Shown here piece by piece: positions 25,373 through 34,342 of a DNA stretch of 49,607 bases. The number at the start of each line of letters is the position of its first letter. The first letter of the stretch is position 1. The translations under genes were made by a program, and so were the position numbers. Origin of the DNA: Deltaproteobacteria bacterium (GTDB taxonomy: Bacteria > Bdellovibrionota > Bdellovibrionia > JABDDW01); NCBI GenBank assembly GCA_013287405.1, contig JABDDW010000003.1:1-49607 (forward strand). Direction: 5' to 3'. The notes beneath the pieces are model-generated. The model did no database searches, had not been told where the DNA came from, and saw only the letters and a program-made list of their open reading frames with translations.

Positions 25373-25587
25373 CGTCAAAAGAAATCACAAAATTCTCGGA
25401 TGTTCAACTCCTTGGATACAAAGAGAAGTTAATATCACTAAGAATATTGGTTAGCTTCAGAGCCCTTCAATTTTGCTCCCCATTTGAGGTGGCTTTTGAG
25501 CTCTGTAAAAAGCCGCTCTTGAATTTTCATTTCAACGCCTAAAATAGATTGAATCGGATTAAAAATCATCAATAAGGCATCAAACAA

Positions 25588-25845
25588 TCATTCTTCTCTA
25601 GGCCCTTCTCTCCTCTCATTTAAATATCTGTCCATTTTCCTAAGTCCAAAAACTTCAATGGCTGCTCTTTGATTGTGGGCTTTACAGAGGAGCCTAGCGT
25701 TTTCAAGGGTCATTTCACCACCCAAAGCCTTTGGCACTCGGTGGTCAATTTCTAAAAAATGTGTGACACCACACCGTTGATTTGTAATGGGACTCATAAA
25801 TCCACAAACTCCAAACCACCCAAGGCCTCTTCCTTTAACCGCCAA
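25588..25845 (-). pseudogene. Truncated HNH endonuclease gene (C-terminal domain only)
   Basis: The 85 codons match the last domain of the intact HNH protein at 47854-49002: shared are P.T..RCG, DHRVP.ALGGE.TLENA.LLC..HNQ and AI.VFGL.K. The catalytic H-N-H residues are present (IDHRVP, LEN, KAHNQ). The N-terminal DNA-binding half of the intact relative is missing. The open frame begins at a TTG with a stop just upstream, and its first residues (VKGRGLGWFGVCGF) look eroded where the relative has VWERDQGVC. It is most likely a 5'-truncated copy left by recombination, although a stand-alone HNH nicking domain cannot be excluded. Confidence 0.75.
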
Positions 25846-26192
25846 CTTTTAATCCAGGAACTAAAAATCATCTTATCTGGTTTGTCTAGAACCAATTGGC
25901 CATTGCCACGAAAATCGAACCCGAAAGGGCTTTCGCCAGGGTCGTCCTTAACCCGAGTTTAAGTCTTTAATTTAGAGTCGGCCTAAATCGGAAAAATAAT
26001 TTGGCCGGCTGTCATACCTACTCATGGCCATCTCGATACGAAAAGCTTGCTCTCCTTGGCGTCGTCATATTTTTTTCTGCACGGCGTCCTAAAAAGGTAA
26101 ATATTGATGACTAAGGTCCAGTGAGTGTCGTTAACTTCAACTCCACGGCTTATTCAATCAAGTTCATCTTCTAACTAGACGATGAATTAACT
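25846..26192. other. 347-bp intergenic region
   Basis: No open frame with protein-like composition on either strand. I looked for the missing N-terminal half of the truncated HNH gene on the minus strand and did not find it. The only structure noted is the near-palindrome CGAAAGGGCTTTCG at about 25920. The right part must contain the promoter of the transglutaminase-like gene. Confidence 0.4.
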
Positions 26193-27149
26193 ATGAGGAT
26201 GACTTTAGGCCGTCGATCTTTGAATTTCATTCTTATCTTTTTCTTTTTACCTATTTCTGTTTATTCGCAAGGTGATTATCGAGTGTGTTTCAAATCAGAC
26301 AAACCGTTGCCAGGTTACTTGAGGGCCATGCGGGATTCTAATATGTCAGCATATGACCTAGAGGATGCAATTCAGTGGGCATGTCATGAATTGGATGACC
26401 CCATTTTCTTCCCAGATGCAAGAAATGATCAAACCCCTATAGGCCCCTTGGGAAAGGCAAAAGCAGTGGGCGGGGCTTTAGGATCCATATTTATTAGCGG
26501 CATTCCGACCGGACTTATGGATATATTTGGCCAAAATAAAACTCTCAGTGAATATAAACAAAAGCTAGAGCAGATTTCAAAAATCCAGAATCCGAGAGAA
26601 CGAATTCGCAAAGTGTATGAACTCGTTGTTGAAAATCAGGGAAAGTCTGACAAATCTCCTCTACGGGCGACATACGATTCTCTTAGACCTAGGAGTCCCA
26701 GCGGCATCTTGAATAAGGCAAAGGCGACAGGAGAAGGCGGTGTTTGCAGAAATTTCGCGACACTTTTGGACTGGTCACTCATGCAGGTTAATATGTCTCC
26801 GACTCTTCCAAAATATTATTCAACGTGGAAAATTCCTGACGAAAACTCATTCGTTTCTGAGATTATTTTTGATCCATGGCACGAATATGTTGAGGTTAAA
26901 ATCCCAAACGGAAAAGGTACCTTTGAGTCATTTCAGCTCGATCCAACTATTCCGGCAGAAGGGCACACTACGGCCTTTCTTCCACTTTATCCAAGACATC
27001 AAGGCCTAAATCCTTCTCAGCGTGAACAGCTGTGGAGGCAATGCAGAGACATTAGAGATTGCATTTTATATTCAAAATATAAAGATGATTCCTCTGACAA
27101 GAGCGCTCCTTCTCTTCTTACACCACCCAGGCCAAATATAGTGCATTGA
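26193..27149 (+). CDS. Secreted transglutaminase-like protein
   Basis: A 318-residue exported protein with a signal peptide (hydrophobic LNFILIFFFLPISVYS, cleavage near residue 25). A papain/transglutaminase-type triad is visible in the expected order: C185 in EGGVCRNFATLLDWSL, H230 in DPWHEYVEV and D250 in FQLDPTIP. The GGVCRNFA start of the central helix is the strongest evidence. Such proteins act as cysteine peptidases or cross-linkers in the periplasm or outside the cell. A glycine-rich hydrophobic segment (AVGGALGSIFISGIP) lies before the domain. The C-terminus is rich in Pro and Ser. It stands alone between a truncated HNH gene and a convergent lipoprotein gene. Target unknown. Confidence 0.7.
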   Translation: MRMTLGRRSLNFILIFFFLPISVYSQGDYRVCFKSDKPLPGYLRAMRDSNMSAYDLEDAIQWACHELDDPIFFPDARNDQTPIGPLGKAKAVGGALGSIFISGIPTGLMDIFGQNKTLSEYKQKLEQISKIQNPRERIRKVYELVVENQGKSDKSPLRATYDSLRPRSPSGILNKAKATGEGGVCRNFATLLDWSLMQVNMSPTLPKYYSTWKIPDENSFVSEIIFDPWHEYVEVKIPNGKGTFESFQLDPTIPAEGHTTAFLPLYPRHQGLNPSQREQLWRQCRDIRDCILYSKYKDDSSDKSAPSLLTPPRPNIVH

Positions 27150-27257
27150 CTCTACAATATAAAAAGTACCGAGCGCAAAATTGCCTTAAAGGCACGTTAC
27201 CTTCGGCGACTTGCTGTTCACCACGTTGTCTGCCGGGAGGAGCCCTTTTTAACGTAA

Positions 27258-28433
27258 TTAGAAAGAGTGGAAGAGGTAGAAGTTATTCCCACCATTGATG
27301 GAGCCGGTGCCGCAAAGTGGACCTGGAAAAATTAAGTTTTCTGTTGTGAAACTTCCCGTCACCGCCGTAGTCTGCAACGTCCCGCTTGTCGGAACTCCAC
27401 ATCCCGACGTATAGGCCAAAGCAACAGTAACCTTACTCTGAGTCACCACGCCCGTAAGATTATTTTGGACGTAAATTATGCCACCGGCAGCCACGGTAGC
27501 TCCGTTAACACTTAAAGGGGTGCCTGTTCCCGATGCGTTGTAAGTCGAAATCGTGAAGTCCCAAACGATGTAGCCCGCCACGTCCGCCTTAACATGAATT
27601 CCGTTGATCGTGATGTTCCTAGCTACGGGACTGGTAAAAGCGATGGTCTCTCCTAAAGTGGGTACAGGATAAACGACCCCGCTAAGTGCTGCTGAAGGGA
27701 GTCCTGGCGGGATCCCACCATTATAATTATTATAGTTGGTGGTGTAAGGGATTTGAGTGGCTGCAAAGGTGTCTATAAGAACTGTGACCGGACCCGAACT
27801 AAACGGCGGCTGCAAATCTTGCCCCGTAAGGGGATTGTAGGGAATAATGGCGTTTGGAAGGTAGGCGGGATCATAAGCCGCATTATTAATTCTTCCTGTG
27901 GGTGAAAAAAAACTTCGAGTCACCACATCGCCCGCTTGAAATGCAGGAAAGCCCGTGCAAGCCATGACTGTATTTGAAGGGGTGGCTACAAGACTAAAAT
28001 TCGAGCCCCCTGACCAAGTTCCAAGGGGAGTCGCCATATTGCAAGGGGCCCAAGTGAGGGTTTCTAAAGTTGGTGTTGCAGTATTTATCGTGCAAGAGGC
28101 ATTAGGAACGATGACGCCCACGTTTCCACTTTGGAGTGTGGGACACAATCCTCCCGTAAAAGCTGCTTCAGCTCTTGGGAGAGGATTTAAATATCCTTCA
28201 ATGAGTTTCCCTAAAGCCACCGATTTTGGTGAAGAAGGGACATATCTGGCCATTGTTCCACTGGTGTAGGTCGCGTTGACAACTCCACTTATAACAGCTT
28301 CAGCTACTTCGGAGGTAGTAATTGAACTTGTTTTAGGAAGGGTAGGAGCAAGTTTAGTGGGGCAACCCTGAAGAATAGCTATTAGAAATATCCCAACGAT
28401 CGAACCCAACAAAGCCGTAATTATTCTTTTCAT
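27258..28433 (-). CDS. Large secreted lipoprotein, unknown function
   Basis: A 391-residue protein with an N-terminal transmembrane-like signal ending in a good lipobox (AILQGC), so probably a lipoprotein. The mature part is rich in Thr, Ser, Gly, Asn and Pro, with beta-type spacing (NITINGIHVKADVAGYIVWD, VVTQSKVTVALAYTSGCG). It contains several cysteines that could pair (GLCPTLQ, NASCTIN, WAPCNM, MACTGF). This suggests a surface beta-sandwich or adhesin-like protein. No known family. The ATG at 28433 is preceded by AAGGA 13 bases upstream. The gene is convergent with the transglutaminase-like gene and divergent from lpxC. Confidence 0.7.
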   Translation of the reverse strand: MKRIITALLGSIVGIFLIAILQGCPTKLAPTLPKTSSITTSEVAEAVISGVVNATYTSGTMARYVPSSPKSVALGKLIEGYLNPLPRAEAAFTGGLCPTLQSGNVGVIVPNASCTINTATPTLETLTWAPCNMATPLGTWSGGSNFSLVATPSNTVMACTGFPAFQAGDVVTRSFFSPTGRINNAAYDPAYLPNAIIPYNPLTGQDLQPPFSSGPVTVLIDTFAATQIPYTTNYNNYNGGIPPGLPSAALSGVVYPVPTLGETIAFTSPVARNITINGIHVKADVAGYIVWDFTISTYNASGTGTPLSVNGATVAAGGIIYVQNNLTGVVTQSKVTVALAYTSGCGVPTSGTLQTTAVTGSFTTENLIFPGPLCGTGSINGGNNFYLFHSF

Positions 28434-28680
28434 TTAATCTGCAAAATCCTTGTTTTTCAATTTTATGCCTTATGTCGAAGCCAAAAATCAATCTGTTACT
28501 TTTTTACGTCAGTTAATATGAGTGTGTAGCTGATTTAACACAGAATGGTTCTATTTACGCCATTATTATTAAAGCCGAACTTAAATAATTAGTTAAGAAG
28601 TTCAAAGAGTTGGGTGTAGTTCTCGTCGATCGACTCAGTTTAGGCACAACCCTTGCGATGTATTTGGCGTTGGGAGCAAA

Positions 28681-29598
28681 ATGGTTTATCAAAAAACGAT
28701 TCAAAAGAAAGTCACCGTCGAAGGTATAGGTCTTCATACGGGAAAACCGGCAAGCATAACTTTTAAGCCAGCTCCTGAAGGAACTGGAGTTTATATCATT
28801 AGAAAAGACATTTCAGGACTTCCGGCTTTGAAAGCTCAGTCCAGAAATGTCCGCGCCACCCAGATGGCTACGGTTTTAGGTAGTGACTTATTTATGGTCT
28901 CAACCGTTGAACACTGTATGGCTGCTGTCGCCGCCCTTCAGATTGACAATCTCTATATAGAACTCAGTGGACCTGAGCTTCCGATCGGTGACGGTTCCGC
29001 TCACTGTTTTTTTATGGCTCTCCAGGAGGCAGGCGTTCACGAGTACGAAAGCTTCCGCCAGTACATTTACGTCACAAACCCAATTTATTTTTCCCAAGGG
29101 GATAAGTACGCGTACGTCCTTCCCCATAACAGCTTTCGACTCAGCTGTTCTATTGAGTTCTCCCATCCTAAAATTGGGAAGCAAAAAATTGAGTTGGACG
29201 TTAACCCTTACTCTTTTGAACGGGAACTCTCCCATGCCCGGACTTTCGGATTTCTTAAAGATGTTGAAGCTCTTCAGGTCAGGGGATTGGCTTTAGGGGG
29301 GAGTTTAGATAACGCCGTCGTTTTAGATAGTCACGATGTCTTAAACCCCGGGGGCTTGCGATACCCTGATGAGTTTGTACGGCATAAGGCCATGGATGCC
29401 ATTGGCGATATGCTCATGCTTGGCTATCCTATTATTGGGCATGTAGTTCTTCATAAAGCGGGGCATGATGTAATGCATGGGTTTGTCGAAAAGGTGACCT
29501 CGTCGGTGGATAGCTATCGGCTTATTGAACTTGCCCAACCTCTTTCGTATACTTCTTCAAATTCTGATCACCTTTCTCTTGCACCTCGATTCGCCTGA
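28681..29598 (+). CDS. lpxC: UDP-3-O-acyl-N-acetylglucosamine deacetylase
   Basis: Zinc enzyme for the committed step of lipid A synthesis. All key residues are in place in 305 residues: zinc ligands H78 (STVEHCMAA), H235 and D239 (VRHKAMDAIGD), and the general acid H262 (HKAGHDVMHG). The N-terminus QKTIQKKVTVEGIGLHTGKP is typical of the family. A GGAG Shine-Dalgarno sequence precedes the ATG. In the predicted Gram-negative envelope it pairs functionally with kdsA and lptF further right. The ald gene follows 53 bp later in the same direction. Confidence 0.97.
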   Translation: MVYQKTIQKKVTVEGIGLHTGKPASITFKPAPEGTGVYIIRKDISGLPALKAQSRNVRATQMATVLGSDLFMVSTVEHCMAAVAALQIDNLYIELSGPELPIGDGSAHCFFMALQEAGVHEYESFRQYIYVTNPIYFSQGDKYAYVLPHNSFRLSCSIEFSHPKIGKQKIELDVNPYSFERELSHARTFGFLKDVEALQVRGLALGGSLDNAVVLDSHDVLNPGGLRYPDEFVRHKAMDAIGDMLMLGYPIIGHVVLHKAGHDVMHGFVEKVTSSVDSYRLIELAQPLSYTSSNSDHLSLAPRFA

Positions 29599-29651
29599 GG
29601 GTAAACCTTGCTCTAGAAAATTCAAAACTTCCATTTTGGGGGCATACAAAA

Positions 29652-30758
29652 ATGATTATTGGCGTACCTAAAGAAATCAAGATCAGCGAGAATCGTGTAG
29701 GCCTGGTTGAAAGCGGGGTAAAGGCTTTCGTTCGTGAAGGACATAAAGTCCTTGTGGAAAAAGACGCAGGTCTTGGAAGCGGTATCAGTAACGAAGTTTA
29801 CGAGCGCGCCGGAGCTTCAGTTATTGCCAGTAAAAAAGAAGTCTACGAAAAATCTGACATGATCATTAAAGTTAAAGAGCCTTTGCCAGAAGAATATACG
29901 ATGCTTCGTGAGAACCAGATTCTCTACACCTACTTGCATCTTGCTCCCGAACCGGTACTTACAAAAGCTCTCTTGGATCGAAAAGTCAAAGGCGTCGCCT
30001 ACGAGACCATACAGCTTGAAGATGGAAGTCTACCGCTTTTAGTTCCGATGTCGGAAGTTGCGGGGAGAATGGCCACCCAGGTTGGAGCTTCATTTCTACA
30101 ACGGGATCGCGGCGGCAAGGGGATTTTGCTGGGCGGAGTGCCTGGGGTTAAACGCGGTCGAGTTACGATTTTAGGCGGAGGAGTCTCAGGGATAAATGCT
30201 GCGAAAATGGCCGTAGGCTTAGGGGCTCAAGTGACGATTTTAGATATTAATCCTAAGCGCCTAGAGTATTTAGATGATATTTTTAGTAATAAAGTTCAAA
30301 CCCTTTTTTCTAATATTACAAATATTGAGCAGTCAGTTCCTGAGACCGATCTTCTTATTGGAGCTGTCTTGGTTCCGGGTGCGAAAGCTCCACATCTTGT
30401 AACTCGTGACATGATTGCACAAATGGAAAAGGGAAGTGTTGTTGTGGATATTGCAGTCGATCAAGGTGGATGTATTGAAACTTGCCGACCTACAAGTCAC
30501 AAAGAGCCAACTTTCGAGGTCGAAGGTGTCATCCATTACTGTGTACCCAATATGCCGGGTGTTTTTTCTCGAACTTCAACTTACGCATTAACAAATGTGA
30601 CGTTGAAGTATGGATTGATGCTTGCGAATCTAGGCGTTGAAGAAGCTTGTGCTAAGGACAAAGCCCTTTACAAGGGTGTGAATGTCTATAACGGGTTTGT
30701 GGCCTATGAACAAGTGGCCAGAGATCTCAACTTACCTTATAAGCCCTTGAAGATTTAA
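29652..30758 (+). CDS. ald: Alanine dehydrogenase
   Basis: NAD-dependent interconversion of L-alanine with pyruvate and ammonia, 368 residues. Seen: pyruvate-binding region KVKEPLP (K75), the catalytic H96 (LYTYLHLAPE), the NAD-binding GGGVSGINAA loop (about 176-185) and D271 in VDIAVDQGGC. The segment usually reading NMPGAVPRTST is here NMPGVFSRTST, a small deviation near the active site. In amino-acid-consuming bacteria this enzyme feeds alanine into central metabolism. A small unknown gene follows 9 bp later with its own Shine-Dalgarno sequence. Confidence 0.95.
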   Translation: MIIGVPKEIKISENRVGLVESGVKAFVREGHKVLVEKDAGLGSGISNEVYERAGASVIASKKEVYEKSDMIIKVKEPLPEEYTMLRENQILYTYLHLAPEPVLTKALLDRKVKGVAYETIQLEDGSLPLLVPMSEVAGRMATQVGASFLQRDRGGKGILLGGVPGVKRGRVTILGGGVSGINAAKMAVGLGAQVTILDINPKRLEYLDDIFSNKVQTLFSNITNIEQSVPETDLLIGAVLVPGAKAPHLVTRDMIAQMEKGSVVVDIAVDQGGCIETCRPTSHKEPTFEVEGVIHYCVPNMPGVFSRTSTYALTNVTLKYGLMLANLGVEEACAKDKALYKGVNVYNGFVAYEQVARDLNLPYKPLKI

Positions 30759-30767
30759 GGAGTTTAA

Positions 30768-31007
30768 TTGAGGCTAGAGTTCGTCGAACTCATCGATAGT
30801 CTGCTTCACCCAGAGGGAACTCCAGTTCCATCTACGCCTCATGTGCTTGTGATTACTAAAGCCGGGAAGTATCTTAAGGGCCATATCACAGATCACAACG
30901 TCCGAGTCCTTTCCGATGGCAAGGTTCGAGGTCGCATAGTCATGTCCTTAGACGGACAAAAAAGAGAAGTCGATGCTAACGACATCTCCTCTTTAGAAAA
31001 GATTTAA
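30768..31007 (+). CDS. Small conserved-looking protein after ald
   Basis: A 79-residue protein starting at a TTG with a strong AAGGAG Shine-Dalgarno sequence 5 bases upstream, 9 bp after ald. The sequence (FVELIDSLLHPEGTP, then HVLVITKAGKYLKGHITDHN, IVMSLDGQKREVDANDISSL) reads as a compact beta domain, possibly a small SH3-like or regulatory fold. Its position suggests co-transcription with ald. No family recognised. Confidence 0.65.
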   Translation: MRLEFVELIDSLLHPEGTPVPSTPHVLVITKAGKYLKGHITDHNVRVLSDGKVRGRIVMSLDGQKREVDANDISSLEKI

Positions 31008-31049
31008 AGAGCGAATAACCGGCATGTTCGTTGCTCTGCATTTAGGTCA

Positions 31050-32555
31050 ATGTGGTATAAGCTGGGGTTCATCCGTTTCATTAAAGTTTTTGCATTTCTT
31101 CTTGTAAGTCTTTCAGGCTTGGCAAAGGCGTCCCTCTGTGGAGGTTTTCCTTTAAATTCCATCCTTGAATTGAAGCTTAAAAGCGGAGGCCTAAATCCCG
31201 TCCAAAAGATCTCTTTTCGCGTTATTTCTTGCTCCATCGAACGTGGCTATGAGCTCCAGGAGGAAACCCAAGTGAAGCCCTCTGATCTTCTTCTTAGGGG
31301 TTACTTTGTGGATCATGATGGCCGCGAAACCGAAGAGATCGCCTTTGTGAATGAATCCGATCCAAATGGACTCACTCCTTTTGAAAAAGGGATTTTAAAA
31401 AAACGGACTTCAGAGGTTTTTTTAAACTGCCCTCCACTTCAAAAATGGGACGAAGGCTTCGACACTTGCATAGCCGAGAATTCAGGTCAATCCTCTCATA
31501 CCCTATTTATGCTTCATGGATACCAATATTTGAATGACGCGTGGACATCTGGGCCTCGCGGTCAGAGGGCTCTTACGGGTCCCGATCACTTTATGATGAT
31601 GATCGATCGAGATATGACGTCAAAAACTAATCTTTCTTTGAAATTGATGGGCAGTCTTGAGCCTGTTCTCGTGCGGCCGTGCACTCCGCAGCTTTTTCAA
31701 GTGGATGCCGTTGATTGTTTCGGCCCCCACGATTATTTGGTCAATATGGCGCTAAAAGAGGTCTTAAGTCTGGGTGATAAAGAAAATAAAAAAATAATCC
31801 TTGAGTTTGGTCCCAAGGACGACGCCGCTTATGGGCCGGTGCCTTATATTATGAGGGATACAGCGACCAACCAAGCTCCTCTTCAGCACGGCATACAAGG
31901 CATGGCCGACACGCTCCATGATACCCAATGGGTTACAAAAGGCGGTTTTCGGTGGTCCCAAACGCTCATTGAGGGTTCAGTTTTCAGGGGGGACAACCTG
32001 GGAAAGTGGATTGGTCCCTATAAACAAGATTCTTGGTCCGTTAGAATAAATCAAGACTTAGGGACTTACATTTCTGTTGGAAGCTCAACGGGTAATATCG
32101 TAATTCCTAACGGCAATGGGCCGGTTCACAATCGCATTCTTTCAACATGGGCTGCGACCAATTCGTTAATACATGGTCATGATTTTAAAACGGAAACAAT
32201 TTGGAGTCAGGTTCGCAACAATCAAACAAAGAAGGACCTCAGCAGTTTCTTAGAGGAGTTTTTGTTTAATCTGAGAAAAAATAATTTTTATGGACAAGTG
32301 GAAGTCCTTCAAGAGAATCCCGACGATTTAAATGTTCTGGTTACCGATAGAAATACGGGGGCCCAATGGGTTAAGGCTGTAAAAGGAGGGTACGAACGAA
32401 ATGTGACTTCAAAAGAGCATTATAATATTTCTCCAGGGTTTTTTGTGACCGAATCTTTCACACCGAACTCTGAGAGTTGGCAAAAGGCGTACGGCCATGG
32501 GACTCTTTGGGGTGCGTGGGTCTCGCTAAAGCTTTCCTGGAGCTTCCATAAGTAA
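31050..32555 (+). CDS. Secreted putative outer-membrane barrel protein
   Basis: A 501-residue exported protein; residues 10-28 form a signal peptide (VFAFLLVSLSGLAKAS). From about residue 145 it resembles, from memory, a family of uncharacterised barrel-like proteins found beside heavy-metal efflux genes: HTLFMLHGYQYLNDAWTSGP, MMMIDRDMTSKTNLSLKLMG, later YIMRDTATNQAP, HDTQWVTKGGFRWSQTLIEG and KQDSWSVRINQDLGTYI. The alternating pattern in the second half suits beta strands, and the last strand reads WGAWVSLKLSWSFHK. No metal pump gene is nearby, so a metal role is only a possibility. It is convergent with the comEC remnant, 18 bp away. Confidence 0.6.
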   Translation: MWYKLGFIRFIKVFAFLLVSLSGLAKASLCGGFPLNSILELKLKSGGLNPVQKISFRVISCSIERGYELQEETQVKPSDLLLRGYFVDHDGRETEEIAFVNESDPNGLTPFEKGILKKRTSEVFLNCPPLQKWDEGFDTCIAENSGQSSHTLFMLHGYQYLNDAWTSGPRGQRALTGPDHFMMMIDRDMTSKTNLSLKLMGSLEPVLVRPCTPQLFQVDAVDCFGPHDYLVNMALKEVLSLGDKENKKIILEFGPKDDAAYGPVPYIMRDTATNQAPLQHGIQGMADTLHDTQWVTKGGFRWSQTLIEGSVFRGDNLGKWIGPYKQDSWSVRINQDLGTYISVGSSTGNIVIPNGNGPVHNRILSTWAATNSLIHGHDFKTETIWSQVRNNQTKKDLSSFLEEFLFNLRKNNFYGQVEVLQENPDDLNVLVTDRNTGAQWVKAVKGGYERNVTSKEHYNISPGFFVTESFTPNSESWQKAYGHGTLWGAWVSLKLSWSFHK

Positions 32556-32573
32556 TTTGTCATTTTTTGCTTT

Positions 32574-33386
32574 TCACAATTCAAAACGGACATTGCCTAG
32601 AGTATCGGTTCTTAATATTGCGCAATGGGCAAGGCCCATTCTTTTCAGAGCTAAGTCACTTGGGTGTCCGTAAGTGTTGCCCTTTCCCACGCTTACAACA
32701 CAGGCAGCAGGATGGACGCGTTCAAGGAACTTGATGTCTGAACTGTACTTGCTTCCATGGTGACCCACCTTAAGAACTTCGGCTTTCACGGCTGGCAGTT
32801 TCTTTTCAAGTTTTGAAGGCAAATCTCCCATAAATAAAAAAGATCTTTTTTTGACTTCTAGTTTTAAAACGAGGCTTCTGTCATTTTCAGCTTTTCGAAG
32901 GGGGCCTCTAGGTGGCCAAAGACAAACTAATTTAATCCCTTCTGAAGTCATTCTGAATCCTTGGCGAATTTCAAATATTTTTGAGTTTTGAAACTTCAGC
33001 TGATCAAGAAGTTTTTGTCCGAACTTTGAGCGTGAGTCGAGGTGGGAGAAATAGCTCTCCTCGACGTTGAGATAAGTCATGAGTCGTCTATAATTACTGA
33101 TATGATCCTTATCAAAATGGGAGATGAAGAGTTTAACACGTTTACCTGGACACTGATCTCTAAGTTCTATGAGATCATTTTCGGGAACTCTAAAGCTCCC
33201 TCCGACATCGAAGATAAGACAGATTTTTCTGTTAATAAACGAGATGAAATCCCCTTGTCCTATATTCCAGTAAATGACTTCTCCATCTTGGGATTTTTTT
33301 GGTTCTCCCAAAAACGTTGGCGAAAGAAAAATGGTAAAAAGAAGCGCCAAGCGAAATAAACTGAGAAGAGATAAATGATTCCCCAT
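32574..33386 (-). CDS. ComEC metallo-beta-lactamase domain (separate frame)
   Basis: A 270-codon frame coding for the C-terminal domain of the DNA-uptake channel ComEC. Metal-site motifs of the ComEC-type MBL domain are seen: FISHFDKDHI, FLFMGDLPS, VLKVGHHGSKYSS and VSVGKGNTYGHPS; VIYWNIGQGDFISF is the opening strand, where family members have a D-V-G-Q-G-D motif. It overlaps the upstream ComEC membrane frame by 127 bases in a different frame. Its first 30 residues are hydrophobic only because they shadow the last helix of that frame. It is either an independently started protein or the second half of a ComEC joined by frameshift at 33294-33300. Confidence 0.8.
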   Translation of the reverse strand: MGNHLSLLSLFRLALLFTIFLSPTFLGEPKKSQDGEVIYWNIGQGDFISFINRKICLIFDVGGSFRVPENDLIELRDQCPGKRVKLFISHFDKDHISNYRRLMTYLNVEESYFSHLDSRSKFGQKLLDQLKFQNSKIFEIRQGFRMTSEGIKLVCLWPPRGPLRKAENDRSLVLKLEVKKRSFLFMGDLPSKLEKKLPAVKAEVLKVGHHGSKYSSDIKFLERVHPAACVVSVGKGNTYGHPSDLALKRMGLAHCAILRTDTLGNVRFEL

Positions 33387-34240
33387 GAGCCGAGCTTCCT
33401 TTCATCCAGGCAAAGCAATGGTTTTTCAAATCTCGCAAGAAAATCAGAAAGGCTAAAAACGAGTATAAAAATTTTTTCGAGGTAAGGACTTACGGGTCTA
33501 AATGTAATGTTAATCAGGGACAGAGGCATAAGAACTCCTTCGAAAAGGGGCATAGCAAGGGTATTTGCAGGAATAACCAGCCAAGATAGGCACGGTTGCA
33601 CACAAAAAATGAGGGGTGAGGTGACCACCGCACAGAAAAAAGTAGAAAGGAACTTTCTTAAAATAGTGCGGTGGGTTTTAAAGGAAGAGGCGATGGCTAA
33701 ACCCAAGGTTGCTCCGCAAGAGAGCTGAAAAGAGAGCGAACTTGACCAACTGGGTTGAAGAATGAGACAAAGACAGGTCACCACCATCTGCACGTCGCCT
33801 TGGACCGTGGGCCTCGTTACCTTTCTTTCTATGACTAACCACGAGACGAAGGCTCTAATGCAAGAGGCCTGAAGTCTGTTCACCAGGCAGAAGAAAAAAA
33901 GAACTAGAAGTGTCAGGGCTTTTTTCCCTCGGCGAGGTAAGAAGAAAAATGTCGTTGAGACGATCTTTTCAAGGGCCAAGACGTGGCTCCCTGAAACCAC
34001 GATGAGATGATAGAGTCCCAAAACAAAGAAGGCTTGAAGGGGACTTCGTGATCGAAGCCCTTCGTCCCGACCAATCAAAATAGCTTCGTAAAACCAGTTC
34101 CAAGGAGAGGGGTGACCTTCTAAGAAGTTATAAGCAGTCTGGTGGTAAAAATTCGCGACACCCATCCAACGGTCGAAGAGATTGAGTTTAACTATAGTGG
34201 CCTGGAGAGTGGCCACCACAATCCAAACTAAAATTTTCAT
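33260..34240 (-). CDS. comEC: ComEC/Rec2 membrane competence domain
   Basis: A 326-residue polytopic membrane protein, the channel part of ComEC, which brings single-stranded DNA across the inner membrane in natural transformation. The competence-domain signature is LYHLIVVSGSHVLALE, followed by repeated long hydrophobic helices (KALTLLVLFFFCLVNRLQAS, SFQLSCGATLGLAIASS, FEGVLMPLSLINITF). The N-terminal OB-like domain of full-length ComEC is short or absent. I chose the ATG at 34240; an in-frame TTG at 34342 adds 34 non-membrane residues. The frame stops at 33260 just after the last helix. The missing MBL domain is encoded in the next frame, starting inside this gene. Neighbouring dprA supports a transformation function. 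Confidence 0.8.
   Translation of the reverse strand: MKILVWIVVATLQATIVKLNLFDRWMGVANFYHQTAYNFLEGHPSPWNWFYEAILIGRDEGLRSRSPLQAFFVLGLYHLIVVSGSHVLALEKIVSTTFFFLPRRGKKALTLLVLFFFCLVNRLQASCIRAFVSWLVIERKVTRPTVQGDVQMVVTCLCLILQPSWSSSLSFQLSCGATLGLAIASSFKTHRTILRKFLSTFFCAVVTSPLIFCVQPCLSWLVIPANTLAMPLFEGVLMPLSLINITFRPVSPYLEKIFILVFSLSDFLARFEKPLLCLDERKLGSWGIIYLFSVYFAWRFFLPFFFRQRFWENQKNPKMEKSFTGI
33294..33300 (-). promoter_or_regulatory. A7 tract, possible -1 frameshift site in comEC
   Basis: Seven A residues in the mRNA sense (CC-AAAAAAA-TCC). In the membrane frame codons read CAA AAA AAT; slipping back one base gives AAA AAA TCC and enters the MBL frame in exactly the right place. A AAA AAT fits the X XXY YYZ slippery pattern. 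One extra A in the genome would also join the frames. Confidence 0.5.
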
Positions 34241-34342
34241 TTTGCTTGAGCTTTGCAATTTAGCTAAGGGTCTTAAATGTGCATTAAAGCGATGGGAATC
34301 CCGGGTTTTGTCCGACGTCCGTGCCCCCAACGCCTCCACCAA

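Noticed and set aside
27234..27252. GGG...CCC followed by TTTTT as a terminator
   Set aside because: Only a three to four base stem with mismatches; too weak to call.
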